From Thermoactinospora rubra (GTDB taxonomy: Bacteria; Actinomycetota; Actinomycetes; Streptosporangiales; Streptosporangiaceae): 64,000 nucleotides of DNA. The translations under genes were made by a program, and so were the position numbers. Under the pieces are notes generated by a model that did no database searches, was not told the origin of the DNA, and saw only the letters and a program-made list of their open reading frames with translations. This document shows, piece by piece, positions 8,096 to 16,567 of the stretch; within the stretch, counting starts at the first letter, position 1, and each line of letters begins with the position of its first letter. Where the stretch lies: positions 1-64,000 of the forward strand of contig NZ_MSZZ01000024.1 in assembly GCF_002093975.1 (NCBI RefSeq), written 5' to 3'.

Positions 8096-9634
8096 TTATC
8101 CCCCGCCGGGCCGCAGCGCACGCCCGGCCCGGGCTCCTGTGAGCGCTCCCGCGGACAGCACGCGCTCCCCCGAGACGAACACCTCCCCCACGCCCGTCGC
8201 CGGGGTCCGCGGGGCGGCGTAGGTGGCCAGGTCGGCGACCGTGACCGGGTCGAACACGATCAGGTCGGCCACGCAGCCGGGCCGCACCAGCCCCCGGTCG
8301 TCCAGGCCGAACCGCCGCGCCGGGTGGGAGGCCAGGTGCACGACGGCCTGCTCCCAACTCCAGTCGCCCAGCTCGCGCACGTGGCGGCCGAGGAAGCGGG
8401 CGAAGGCGCCCCAGCCGCGGGGGTGCGGATGCCCGCCGACGTAGATGCCGTCCGAGCCGCCCGTGTGCGAAGGGTGGCGCAGGATCCGCCGGACCGACTC
8501 CTCGCCGGCCGGGCCCTCGTCGGGCCGGGCGGAGACGACGCCCGCCTCCAGCCGGGTGTCGATCAGCAGCCTGCGGCAGAACTCGGCGGGCTCCATCTGC
8601 GCCCGCTCGGCCGCGGCCACCATGCCCATGCCCTCGGCCCAGCCGTACCCGGGGGCGTGCGAGATCGTCAGTCGCGGCCACAGGCCGGCCAGCGTGGGCC
8701 ACCAGTCGTCGAGCCGGTCGGACTCCAGCACCTCCAGCGCCCGGTCGACCTCGGCGGCGGGCACCGACTCCGGCAGCACCACCATCGCCAGGATCGTGCT
8801 GCCGCGCAGGTAGGGGTAGGTGTCGAAGGTCAGGTCGACATCGCGGGCGAGGGCGTCCTCCACCAGCGGCAGCAGCACGTCGGCCGGGCCGTGCAGGTGG
8901 GAGACGTGCATGGCGGCGCCGGAGCGCCGGGCGATCTCGACGACCTCGGCCATCCCGATCCCGGCCCGCTCGCCGTAGGCCCGCATGTGGGTCACGTACG
9001 GCAGGCGCCCCAGCGGCGCGCACAGGGCGGCCAGCTCGGCGGCGGTGGCGTGGCGGCCGGGCAGGTACTCCAGCCCGCTGGACAGCCCGGCCGCGCCGTC
9101 GGCCAGCCCCTGCTCCACCAGGCGCAGCATGCGGCGCAGCTCCTCGGGGGAGGGCGCCTGCGGGGAGGGGCCCATGACCTCGTACCGGACCGTGCCGTGC
9201 GGGATCAGGTAGGCCGTGTTGAGCGCCGTGGCCCGGTCGTAGGCGGCGAGCAGGTCGCCCACGGTCAGCGGCGCGTCGCGCGGCGGCGAGCCGTTGACCG
9301 CGGCGAAGTAGCGGGCCGCGTAGGCGACGGTCCGCGCCGAACCGGGCGCGAACGACAGCCCGTCCTGGCCGAGCACGAAGGTGGTCACGCCCTGCCGGAG
9401 CGCGGCGAGCTGCACCCGCGGGTCGAAGACGGCGGCGTCGCCGTGCGCGTGGCAGTCGATGAACCCGGGGGCAACGAACCGGCCTGCGGCCTGCACCTCC
9501 ACCGCCGCCTCTGCGCCTTCCAGGCGGCCCAGCGCCGCGATCCGGTCGCCGCTGATCGCCACGTCCGCCCGGAACGCCGGGGCGCCCGTGCCGTCGAGCA
9601 CCCGGCCGCCCCTGATGATCACATCGAAAGCCAC
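8096..9634 (-). CDS. N-acyl-D-amino-acid deacylase family amidohydrolase
   Basis: An amidohydrolase of 512 aa resembling D-aminoacylases, which release D-amino acids from N-acyl derivatives. The metal motif HxH is H62-A-H64 in FIDCHAHGD, later ligand candidates are THMRAYGE and MHVSHLHG, and the catalytic Asp lies in TGGSDGIYVG. Characterised D-aminoacylases have a metal-bridging Cys near this region; here the matching segment reads GQDGLSFAP, with Asp instead, so the metal centre may differ. It is first gene of the operon leading to the PLP enzyme, RidA and the barrel protein. Start GTG 9634. Confidence 0.88.
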   Translation of the reverse strand: MAFDVIIRGGRVLDGTGAPAFRADVAISGDRIAALGRLEGAEAAVEVQAAGRFVAPGFIDCHAHGDAAVFDPRVQLAALRQGVTTFVLGQDGLSFAPGSARTVAYAARYFAAVNGSPPRDAPLTVGDLLAAYDRATALNTAYLIPHGTVRYEVMGPSPQAPSPEELRRMLRLVEQGLADGAAGLSSGLEYLPGRHATAAELAALCAPLGRLPYVTHMRAYGERAGIGMAEVVEIARRSGAAMHVSHLHGPADVLLPLVEDALARDVDLTFDTYPYLRGSTILAMVVLPESVPAAEVDRALEVLESDRLDDWWPTLAGLWPRLTISHAPGYGWAEGMGMVAAAERAQMEPAEFCRRLLIDTRLEAGVVSARPDEGPAGEESVRRILRHPSHTGGSDGIYVGGHPHPRGWGAFARFLGRHVRELGDWSWEQAVVHLASHPARRFGLDDRGLVRPGCVADLIVFDPVTVADLATYAAPRTPATGVGEVFVSGERVLSAGALTGARAGRALRPGGG

Positions 9635-9651
9635 CCCTGGATTAAACCCGA

Positions 9652-12600
9652 CTAGGACCGGCCCGGGGGCGGCGGGCAGTTCACGCGCGGCCCGAGCGGC
9701 CTGCGCGCCAGCAGCTCCTGCGCCCGCGCCCTGGCCAGGTTCCAGGAGTTCCACGACAGGGGCCGGTCCAGCTCGTTGACCGCGTACACGTCGGCCAGCA
9801 CGCAGCTGCGCTGCGGCTCCGGCAGCCGGTCCAGCTCGGGTACGGCTTCCGCGCCCAGGTCGCCCAGGTAGTCGGAGTCCATCCGGGACACGCCGCGCTC
9901 CTCCAGCTGGGACCTGGCCACCAGGAGGTCGGGGTTGACCGCCGCGAAGGCGAACAGCCCCAACCCCGACACCAGCACGATCGTGCGGGGCAGCCAGCCC
10001 GTCTCCCGTCCGGCCAGCCGTACCGCTCCGGCGATCAGGACCAGCGCGAACACCGCGGCCAGCCACCAGATCGTGGCCTGCACCGAGATGCGCAGCCGGG
10101 ACAGGCCGTAGGCCTCGGTGTACAGGCCCATGCGGTGCAGGGCCGAGAACAGGATGACCATCGTCAGCGCGCACAGCGTGCCCAGCTCTGCCGCCAGCAG
10201 CCAGCGGGACCGGCCGCCGGCGCGCACGACCGCGCCGGTCACGGCGACGATGGCGAGCACGATCACGCTGACGAACACCAGCTGGAAGAAGCCCTGCCTG
10301 GCGTACTCGGCGTAGGTCAGCCCGGCCGTGCGCAGCACCCGCTCGTCGCCGCCGAACAGCACCCTGATCTGCAGGGCGACGAAGGCGGCGAACAGCAGGT
10401 TGAGCGCGGTCAGCGGGACCAGCCACAGGCTGGGGTTGACGGCGACCTTGACCGACGGGCTGACCGGGTCCACCACGGGCTGCAGCGCCACCAGCACGAC
10501 CGCGGCCAGCGTCCCGCCCGTCACCGCGAAGACCACCAGCCGCAGCGGCACCGACTGGGCCCACTCCGGCGTGGCGAGGAGCCGCTCGACGTAGGAGGCG
10601 AACACGGCGTCCGCGGAGGCGAACAGGCCGCCGAAGACCAGCAGCAGGACCGCGGTGATGCCCAGCGCGCCGACCATGGGCAGGATGCGCTTCCTGGCCA
10701 CCAGGCGCTTGAGCGGCGCGGCCAGGAACCACGGCAGCGGCAGGAACGCCAGCAGCACCGAGGCGCCGCCCCTGATGACGCCGAGCCACCCGGCGCCCGC
10801 GCCGGAGGCGGCCAGCGAGCCGAGGCCGAAGCCGCCGACGAGCGTGATCATGACGAGCCAGTCGGCGTCGCGCCAGGCGGTCACCGAGATGAGCGCCGCG
10901 GCGACCAGGCCGTAGGCGATCGTCCAGGGGGTCATGCGCTTGAGGGCCGCGGGGACCGTGGCCGCGGCGATCACCAGGGCGACGAGCACCAGGCCCAGAC
11001 CCGGCTGGGCGTACGGCAGCGCCACCGCGCCGAAGATCCCGGCCCCCGCCACGGTCGGCAGCAGCCAGCTCGGGGTCTCGGGGACGTCGGGGCGCGGGAA
11101 GAGCGGCGGGGGGACGTAGGCGGGCACGCCGTACGGCGGAGCCGGTTGGGCGGGCACGCCGTACGGCGGAGCCGGTTGGGCGGGGACGGCGGCGCGCGCC
11201 CGGCTCGCCGCGCCCAGGGCGACGCCGAGCGCGCCGCCGCCGGAGGTGACGAGGACGAGCGTGGCGAGCGCGGCCCCGTCGCCGATCACGACGGTGACGA
11301 AGACGGCGGCGAACAGGGCGGCGATGAAGCCGACGGCCAGGCCGACGATCCCGCCGACGACCAGCCTGCCGATGCCGGACGGCTCGGCCTGCGCCGCCGT
11401 CGCACCGCCGGGCGCGCCGGGCGCGTGCGCGCCCACCGGCAGGCGCGCGGGCATCGAGGCCGGCGGCACCCCGGGACCGTGCCCGTACGGCATGCCGCTC
11501 CCGTGCGGGACGCCGCCTCCGTACGGGACGCCGCCACCGGAAGCGTGGGCGCCCGCGATGCCCGCAGCCTGCCCGGCGGGGCCCTCCGCGGCGTGCGTGC
11601 TGAGGACACCGGCGCCATGCGTGGCGGGGACCCCCGCGGCAGGACCGGTCGGCGGCCCGGTCGCCGGTCCGGCGCCCGCGACGGAACCGGCGAACGGGCC
11701 CGCGCCCGGAGACGCGCCCGCGGCGGAACCGGCAAGCGGCGCGGAACCGGCGAGCGGTCCTGCGCCCGCCGCGGCGGGCGTGGCGGGCCCGCGCCCCTCG
11801 GCAGGCTCGCCGCCTACCGCCTCCCGCGCGGTGTCCAGCGCTTCCCCGATCTGCTCGCCGCCGGAGGACGCGGCGGCCGACGGCTCCTCGACGGGCCGCC
11901 CCTCGTCTCCCGAACCCTCACGCTCTAACGGCGCATCCGCCATCGCGACCCTCCCCGGTAGTTCGACGACCATGCGGCACCCCGCGCCGTCGCCGATGCG
12001 AACGGAGCCGCCGTGCAGCTCCACGATCTCCTTGACGATCGCCAGCCCCAGCCCCGCGCCCCCGGCGTCGGCGGCGCGGGCCGCGTCCAGCCGCGAGAAG
12101 CGCTCGAACACCTTGGACCTGGCCTCCGCCGGAATCCCCGGACCCTGGTCGGTCACGGAGATCTCCACCCCGTTCCCCCTGCCGGCCGCCGCCACCGTGA
12201 CCACCCCGCCGGCCGGGCTGTGCCGTACCGCGTTGTCCAGCAGGTTGGCCAGCACCTGGGCCAGCAGGTCGGGGTCGGCGCGCACCGCCAGCCCGGCCTG
12301 CACCGCCTGGGCGATGCGGACGTCCTCCCGTGCCGGCCCGGCCTCGCTGACCACCTGCTCCACCAGCGGGCCCAGCTCGACCGCCTCCGGCTCGATCAGC
12401 CGGGCCCCGGAGTCCAGGCGCGACAGGTCGAGCAGTTGCGTGACGAGCCGCCCCAGCCGCTCGGTCTGCGCCAGCGCCGTCCGCAGGGTCTCGGGCGGCG
12501 AGACGCCGTCCACCACGTTCTCCAGGACGGCGCGCAGGCCCGTGATGGGCGTGCGCAGCTCGTGGCTGACGTTCGCGACCAGCTCGCGCCGCTGCCGGTC

Positions 12601-12921
12601 CACCTCGCCCAGGTCCGCCGCCATCGCGTTGAAGGCCCTGGCCAGCTCGCCGACCTCGTCGCGCGAGGTGGCGCTCACCCGCAGGTCGTAGTGGCCCTTG
12701 GCAACCGTCTGGGCGGCCGAGGCCATCTCGCGCAGCGGCTTGGTCATCCCCCGCGCGAGCACCTGGACCATGATGAGCGCCAGCGCGACGGCCACGACGA
12801 TCCGCCACTCGCGCGACAGCGCCGCCGCGAACTCGTAGACCGCGATCGCCGTCGCCACCGCCAGCACGATGAGCAGGCCCAGCTTGACCTTGATCCGGCC
12901 GAGGAAGTCCAGCGGCCTCAT
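9652..12921 (-). CDS. Sensor histidine kinase fused to DUF4173-like polytopic membrane domain
   Basis: A 1089-aa fusion in one open frame. Residues 1-325 are a compact kinase: hydrophobic segments near 12-56, HAMP about 55-108, HisKA with H120 in NVSHELRTP, then N, G1 and G2 boxes (NLLDNAVRHSP, DQGPGIP, GAGLGLAI). Residues about 325-545 are an Ala/Gly/Pro-rich linker. About 545-1010 contains many transmembrane helices, with WLLAAELGTLCALTMV and YTEAYGLSRLRISV typical of DUF4173/DUF4153 proteins. Start ATG 12921 overlaps the response-regulator stop by 4 bp (ATGA), so the pair is co-translated. What the membrane part senses or does is unknown. Confidence 0.88.
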   Translation of the reverse strand: MRPLDFLGRIKVKLGLLIVLAVATAIAVYEFAAALSREWRIVVAVALALIMVQVLARGMTKPLREMASAAQTVAKGHYDLRVSATSRDEVGELARAFNAMAADLGEVDRQRRELVANVSHELRTPITGLRAVLENVVDGVSPPETLRTALAQTERLGRLVTQLLDLSRLDSGARLIEPEAVELGPLVEQVVSEAGPAREDVRIAQAVQAGLAVRADPDLLAQVLANLLDNAVRHSPAGGVVTVAAAGRGNGVEISVTDQGPGIPAEARSKVFERFSRLDAARAADAGGAGLGLAIVKEIVELHGGSVRIGDGAGCRMVVELPGRVAMADAPLEREGSGDEGRPVEEPSAAASSGGEQIGEALDTAREAVGGEPAEGRGPATPAAAGAGPLAGSAPLAGSAAGASPGAGPFAGSVAGAGPATGPPTGPAAGVPATHGAGVLSTHAAEGPAGQAAGIAGAHASGGGVPYGGGVPHGSGMPYGHGPGVPPASMPARLPVGAHAPGAPGGATAAQAEPSGIGRLVVGGIVGLAVGFIAALFAAVFVTVVIGDGAALATLVLVTSGGGALGVALGAASRARAAVPAQPAPPYGVPAQPAPPYGVPAYVPPPLFPRPDVPETPSWLLPTVAGAGIFGAVALPYAQPGLGLVLVALVIAAATVPAALKRMTPWTIAYGLVAAALISVTAWRDADWLVMITLVGGFGLGSLAASGAGAGWLGVIRGGASVLLAFLPLPWFLAAPLKRLVARKRILPMVGALGITAVLLLVFGGLFASADAVFASYVERLLATPEWAQSVPLRLVVFAVTGGTLAAVVLVALQPVVDPVSPSVKVAVNPSLWLVPLTALNLLFAAFVALQIRVLFGGDERVLRTAGLTYAEYARQGFFQLVFVSVIVLAIVAVTGAVVRAGGRSRWLLAAELGTLCALTMVILFSALHRMGLYTEAYGLSRLRISVQATIWWLAAVFALVLIAGAVRLAGRETGWLPRTIVLVSGLGLFAFAAVNPDLLVARSQLEERGVSRMDSDYLGDLGAEAVPELDRLPEPQRSCVLADVYAVNELDRPLSWNSWNLARARAQELLARRPLGPRVNCPPPPGRS
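11121..11180 (-). repeat. Two 30-bp in-frame tandem repeats
   Basis: A 30-bp unit occurs exactly twice (11121-11150, 11151-11180). On the minus strand it encodes VPAQPAPPYG twice inside the kinase-DUF4173 protein. It is a simple recent duplication in a disordered segment. Confidence 0.9.
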
Positions 12922-13718
12922 GGCTGTGTTGATTGTCGCGCCTCCGGCGCGACGTGCTCGGGGCGCTCAGAAGGCCCGCTCTTCCCTCGTCGCGGCTCGG
13001 GCGCCGGACGCCCTCCCCGCTCCTCAGTCCAGAGCGGGCCGCGCCCCGTGCGCGCCAGGGCGTAGCCGACGCCGTGGACGGTGCGCACCACGTCGGGGCC
13101 GAGCTTCCTGCGCAGCGCGCGCACGTGGCTGTCGACCGTCCTGGTGGCCGCGGCCTCCGAGAAGCCCCACACGTCCGACAGCAGCCGGTCCCGCTCGAAG
13201 ACCTGGCCCGGCCGCTCGGCCAGGCGGCGCAGCAGGTCGAACTCGGTCCTGGTGAGCTGCGCCTCCACGCCGTCGACGAACACCCGGCGAGCGGCCGTGT
13301 CGATCTCGATCGATCCCACCCGCAGCACCGTGTCCTCGGCGGCGAGCTGGGCCGCCCGGTCCACCCGGCGCAGCAGCGCGTGGATCCTCGCGACCAGCTC
13401 GCGCATGCTGAAGGGCTTGGTGAGGTAGTCGTCCGCGCCGACGCCCAGCCCGACCAGCAGGTCGGTCTCCTCGCCGAGGGCGGTGAGCATCAGCACCGGG
13501 ACCGGACGGGCCGCCTGCATGCGGCGGCACACCTCCAGCCCGTCCAGCCCGGGCAGCAGCCGGTCGAGGATCACCAGGTCCGGTTCGGCCCTGCCGTACT
13601 CGACCAGGGCCTTCTGGCCGTCGGCCGCGACCCTGACGTCGAAGCCCTCGGCCGCCAGCCGGTCCCGTACGGCCAGCGCGATCGTCCCGTCATCCTCAAC
13701 CACGAGAACCCGTTTCAC
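12918..13718 (-). CDS. OmpR-family response regulator
   Basis: Receiver plus winged-helix DNA-binding protein of 266 aa. The acidic residues are E8-D9-D10, the phospho-acceptor is D52 in LDRLLPG, and the conserved Lys sits in YLTKPFS. The C-terminal domain shows TRTEFDLLRRL and VDSHVRALRRKLG. Start GTG 13718; the stop overlaps the kinase start, making an obligate pair. About 35 charged or Pro-rich residues follow the winged helix. It lies 73 bp from the divergent N-acetyltransferase gene, which it might control. Confidence 0.93.
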   Translation of the reverse strand: MKRVLVVEDDGTIALAVRDRLAAEGFDVRVAADGQKALVEYGRAEPDLVILDRLLPGLDGLEVCRRMQAARPVPVLMLTALGEETDLLVGLGVGADDYLTKPFSMRELVARIHALLRRVDRAAQLAAEDTVLRVGSIEIDTAARRVFVDGVEAQLTRTEFDLLRRLAERPGQVFERDRLLSDVWGFSEAAATRTVDSHVRALRRKLGPDVVRTVHGVGYALARTGRGPLWTEERGGRPAPEPRRGKSGPSERPEHVAPEARQSTQP

Positions 13719-13740
13719 GACTGGCAGCCTAGAAGCGGGC

Positions 13741-13780
13741 TGTGCAGAAAGGCATTCCCCGGTTGTGCACATCCTGTGCA
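13741..13780. promoter_or_regulatory. Three TGTGCA motifs in divergent promoter
   Basis: TGTGCA occurs at 13741, 13764 and 13775 in the 73-bp gap between the response regulator and the N-acetyltransferase. The outer copies share CTGTGCAGA exactly. They could be regulator half-sites; the binder is unknown. Confidence 0.35.
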
Positions 13781-13791
13781 GACTTGGGCGG

Positions 13792-14622
13792 GTGGATGTC
13801 GCTTCCTACCTTCACCGCCTGGGCCGTCCCGACCTCCTCGGCGCGCCGCCCACCCTCGAGACGCTCCACGCGGTCCACACCGCGCACGTGGAGCGCGTGC
13901 CGTACGAGTGCCTGGAGATCTGGCTGGGCCGCCCGACGACCGTCGACCCGCTGGAGTCGGCCGGGCGGATCCTGCGGGGGCGCGGCGGCTACTGCTACCA
14001 CCTCAACGGGGCGCTCTCCGCCCTGCTGGCCGCCATGGGCTTCGAGGTCGCGCGGCACGTGGGCGGGGTGCAGAACCACCGCTCCCGGCCGGGCGTCACC
14101 GGCAACCACCTGCCGCTGACGGTGACGCTGCCGGAGGGCGCCTGGCTGGTCGACGTGGGCCTCGGCGACGGGCCGCACGAGCCGCTGCCCCTGGTGGCGG
14201 GGCGCCACCGGCAGGGGCCCTTCGAGTACGGCCTGCGCCCCTCGGAGGTCGCGCCGGGCGGCTGGCGGCTGGACCACGACCCGGCGGGGGCCTTCGCGGG
14301 CATGGACTTCGGCCTGGAGCCGACCGACATGACGGCCTTCACCGACATGCACCGGCACCTGTCCACCTCGCCGGAGTCCGGCTTCGTGCAGGCGGCGGTC
14401 GTCTACCGGCGCGACGCCTCGGGCGTGGACTGCATGCGGGGGCTGGTGCTCAGCCGGATCGGCAACGCCTCGACGTCCACGACGATGGAGCGGCCCGAGG
14501 ACTACTACGCCGCGCTCGCCGACGTCTTCGGCCTCACGCTGGACGACGTGCCGCCGGAGGCCAGGGACAAGCTGTGGGCCCGGCTCGCGCGGGCCCACGA
14601 GCGGTGGCTAGCGGGCGGCTGA
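13792..14622 (+). CDS. nat: Arylamine N-acetyltransferase
   Basis: A cytoplasmic acetyl-CoA-dependent N-acetyltransferase of 276 aa, normal for bacterial NATs. The catalytic triad is complete: C68 in RGRGGYCYHLN, H106 in GNHLPL and D121 in LVDVGLGDGP. NATs acetylate arylamines and hydrazines; the natural substrate is unknown. Start GTG 13792 was chosen because family sequence (VASYLHRLGRPD) begins there. It is divergent from the OmpR-type regulator. Confidence 0.93.
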   Translation: MDVASYLHRLGRPDLLGAPPTLETLHAVHTAHVERVPYECLEIWLGRPTTVDPLESAGRILRGRGGYCYHLNGALSALLAAMGFEVARHVGGVQNHRSRPGVTGNHLPLTVTLPEGAWLVDVGLGDGPHEPLPLVAGRHRQGPFEYGLRPSEVAPGGWRLDHDPAGAFAGMDFGLEPTDMTAFTDMHRHLSTSPESGFVQAAVVYRRDASGVDCMRGLVLSRIGNASTSTTMERPEDYYAALADVFGLTLDDVPPEARDKLWARLARAHERWLAGG

Positions 14623-15517
14623 GGCGGCGATCACCTCCTTCAGCACCTCCTCCACCGGCGTCGGCGCGATGCCGAAGACCTCCTCGGTCTCGGAGGAGTC
14701 GACGAGGTAGGGGTGGCCGGGGGTGTGCAGCACCTCGTGGAACTCCAGCCAGAACGGCGCGGTCAGGCCGAGCAGGGCCAGGTCGCGCTCGGTCATCTGC
14801 TCCAGCCTCGGCGTGGGCGCTCCCGCCAGCTCCGCCAGCCGCGCCGCCAGCTCGCGGACCGACAGCGTCACCGTCGGCGCGTGCCAGGCACGGCCGAAGG
14901 ACCCTCTCGTCCCGGGCGGCGGCCACCAGCGTGCGGGCGGTGTCGCGGATGGCCGAGTAGGCGTGCGGCACGTCCAGCTCCTGCGGCACCACGGCGACCG
15001 TCCCGGCCAGCACGTACGGCTGGACCATCAGGGAGAACACCGAGTAGGCGTCCACGCCGTAGAACTGCGCGGCGCGCACCTCCGTCACCCGGGCGCCCGA
15101 GGCGGCGGCCTCCTTCCACAGCCGGGCCCGCACGCGGCCTTTGCGCCCGGTCGCCCTCAGCGGCAGGTCCGGCGTGATCGGCCCATCCACCAGGCCGTAG
15201 CCGTACAGGTTGCCGAGCATCACGTAGTCGGCCCCGGTGCGCCGCACCGCCGTGAGCAGCGAGGCGGCCAGTGCGGGGAACTCCTCGGGCCAGCGGTGGT
15301 ACGGCGGGGCCGCACAGTTGATCAGGGTGGACGCGCCGTCGAGGATCGAGGTGAGCGCGTCGGCGTCGGAGGCGTCGGCGGCGATCCTCTCGACGAGGGG
15401 ATGGTCGGGGCCGGCTCCGCGACGGCTGACGATCTTCACTCTCTCGCCCTCTTCGGCGAACAGCAGCGCGGCGGCCTGGCCGGTGGCACCGGCACCCGTG
15501 ATAACGCGAAAGGTCAT
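14608..15517 (-). pseudogene. NAD-dependent epimerase/dehydratase family, frameshifted
   Basis: A Rossmann-fold reductase in the NmrA/epimerase group, starting ATG 15517 with the glycine-rich TGAGATGQAA near its N-terminus. The frame is intact to LVAAARDERV, then the family sequence (FGRAWHAPTVTLSV and onward to the stop at 14608) continues in another frame. Removing one base of the GG at 14899-14900 restores a 302-aa protein. It is therefore a +1 insertion: a recent pseudogene or a sequencing error. The 3' part overlaps the nat gene tail by 15 bp. It is divergent from the AraC/GlxA-type regulator at 15589, its likely controller. Confidence 0.85.
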
Positions 15518-15588
15518 GCTCCAAGGCTCTTGAGCGGGAGCCATGTGGGACAGTGGCCTGAACGCCAATCATCCGGAGGATCTGGCCA

Positions 15589-16518
15589 ATGCATCACGTC
15601 GCGGTCATCGTCGTCGAACCCGTCCTCAGCTTCGACATCTCGATTCCGCACATGGTGTTCGAGAGCGTGGACGGGCCCGGCTACGAGGTCCGGGTCTGCA
15701 CGGCGCGGCCCGGCACGGTCCCGACGGTCGGCGGTCCCGCCATCCACGTCCCCGACGGGCTGGAGCGGGCGGCCGGGGCGGACACCGTGATGGTCGTCGG
15801 CAGCGGCGGCGAGGAGGCCCCTGCCGAGGTGCTGGAGGCGCTGCGGGACGCCCATGCGGCCGGTGCGCGCATCGCATCGTTGTGCACGGGCGCGTTCGTG
15901 CTGGCCCAGGCCGGACTGCTCGACGGGCGCGGCGCCACCACGCACTGGGGGTTGACCGGGGTCCTGGCCGAGCGGTACCCGAAGGTCGACGTCCGGCCGG
16001 GCGTGCTCTACGTCGAGGACGACGGGGTCTTCACGTCCGCGGGCGCGGCGGCGGGCATCGACCTGTGCCTGCACCTGGTCCGGCTGGATTACGGCGCCGC
16101 GGTGGCGAACGCGGCGGCGCGCATGGCGGTCGTCTCCCCGGTACGGCCCGGCGGGCAGGCGCAGTTCATCGAGACGCCCCTGCCGCCGGAGCGCGGCACG
16201 TCGCTGGCCGTCACCCGGGCCTGGGCGCTGGCGCACCTGGACGAGCCGCTCACCCTGGCCGACCTGGCCCGGCACGCCGCGACCAGCGTCCGGACCCTGA
16301 CTCGCCGCTTCCAGGCGGAGACGGGCCTGAGCCCGCTGCAGTGGCTGCTGCACCAGCGGGTCAACCGGGCGCGGGAGTTGCTGGAGACGACGAGCCTGGC
16401 GATGGACGAGGTGGCGCGGCGTAGCGGGCTGGGCGGCGCCGACTCGCTCCGCAAGCACCTCCGGTCGCGCGTCGGCCTGACTCCTACGGCGTACCGCGCC
16501 TCCTTTCGCCGCACCTGA
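15589..16518 (+). CDS. GlxA family (DJ-1/PfpI-AraC) transcriptional regulator
   Basis: A 309-aa regulator. The N-terminal half is a class-I glutamine-amidotransferase-like domain with the nucleophile-elbow sequence ASLCTGAFVLAQAG. The C-terminal AraC helix-turn-helix pair is seen in LTLADLARHAATSVRTLTRRF and MDEVARRSGLG. ATG 15589 follows CGGAGGA by 8 nt. It probably regulates the adjacent divergent epimerase gene; the ligand is unknown. Confidence 0.92.
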   Translation: MHHVAVIVVEPVLSFDISIPHMVFESVDGPGYEVRVCTARPGTVPTVGGPAIHVPDGLERAAGADTVMVVGSGGEEAPAEVLEALRDAHAAGARIASLCTGAFVLAQAGLLDGRGATTHWGLTGVLAERYPKVDVRPGVLYVEDDGVFTSAGAAAGIDLCLHLVRLDYGAAVANAAARMAVVSPVRPGGQAQFIETPLPPERGTSLAVTRAWALAHLDEPLTLADLARHAATSVRTLTRRFQAETGLSPLQWLLHQRVNRARELLETTSLAMDEVARRSGLGGADSLRKHLRSRVGLTPTAYRASFRRT

Positions 16519-16567
16519 CCGTCACGCCAGGCGACGGGCTCCGAGGCCGGTGTTATGGTGCTATGTC

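Noticed and set aside
9652-13718. Kinase-DUF4173 as two genes
   Set aside because: No stop codon separates the parts and no start with a ribosome-binding site is evident at the beginning of the membrane part, so one ORF is the simpler reading.
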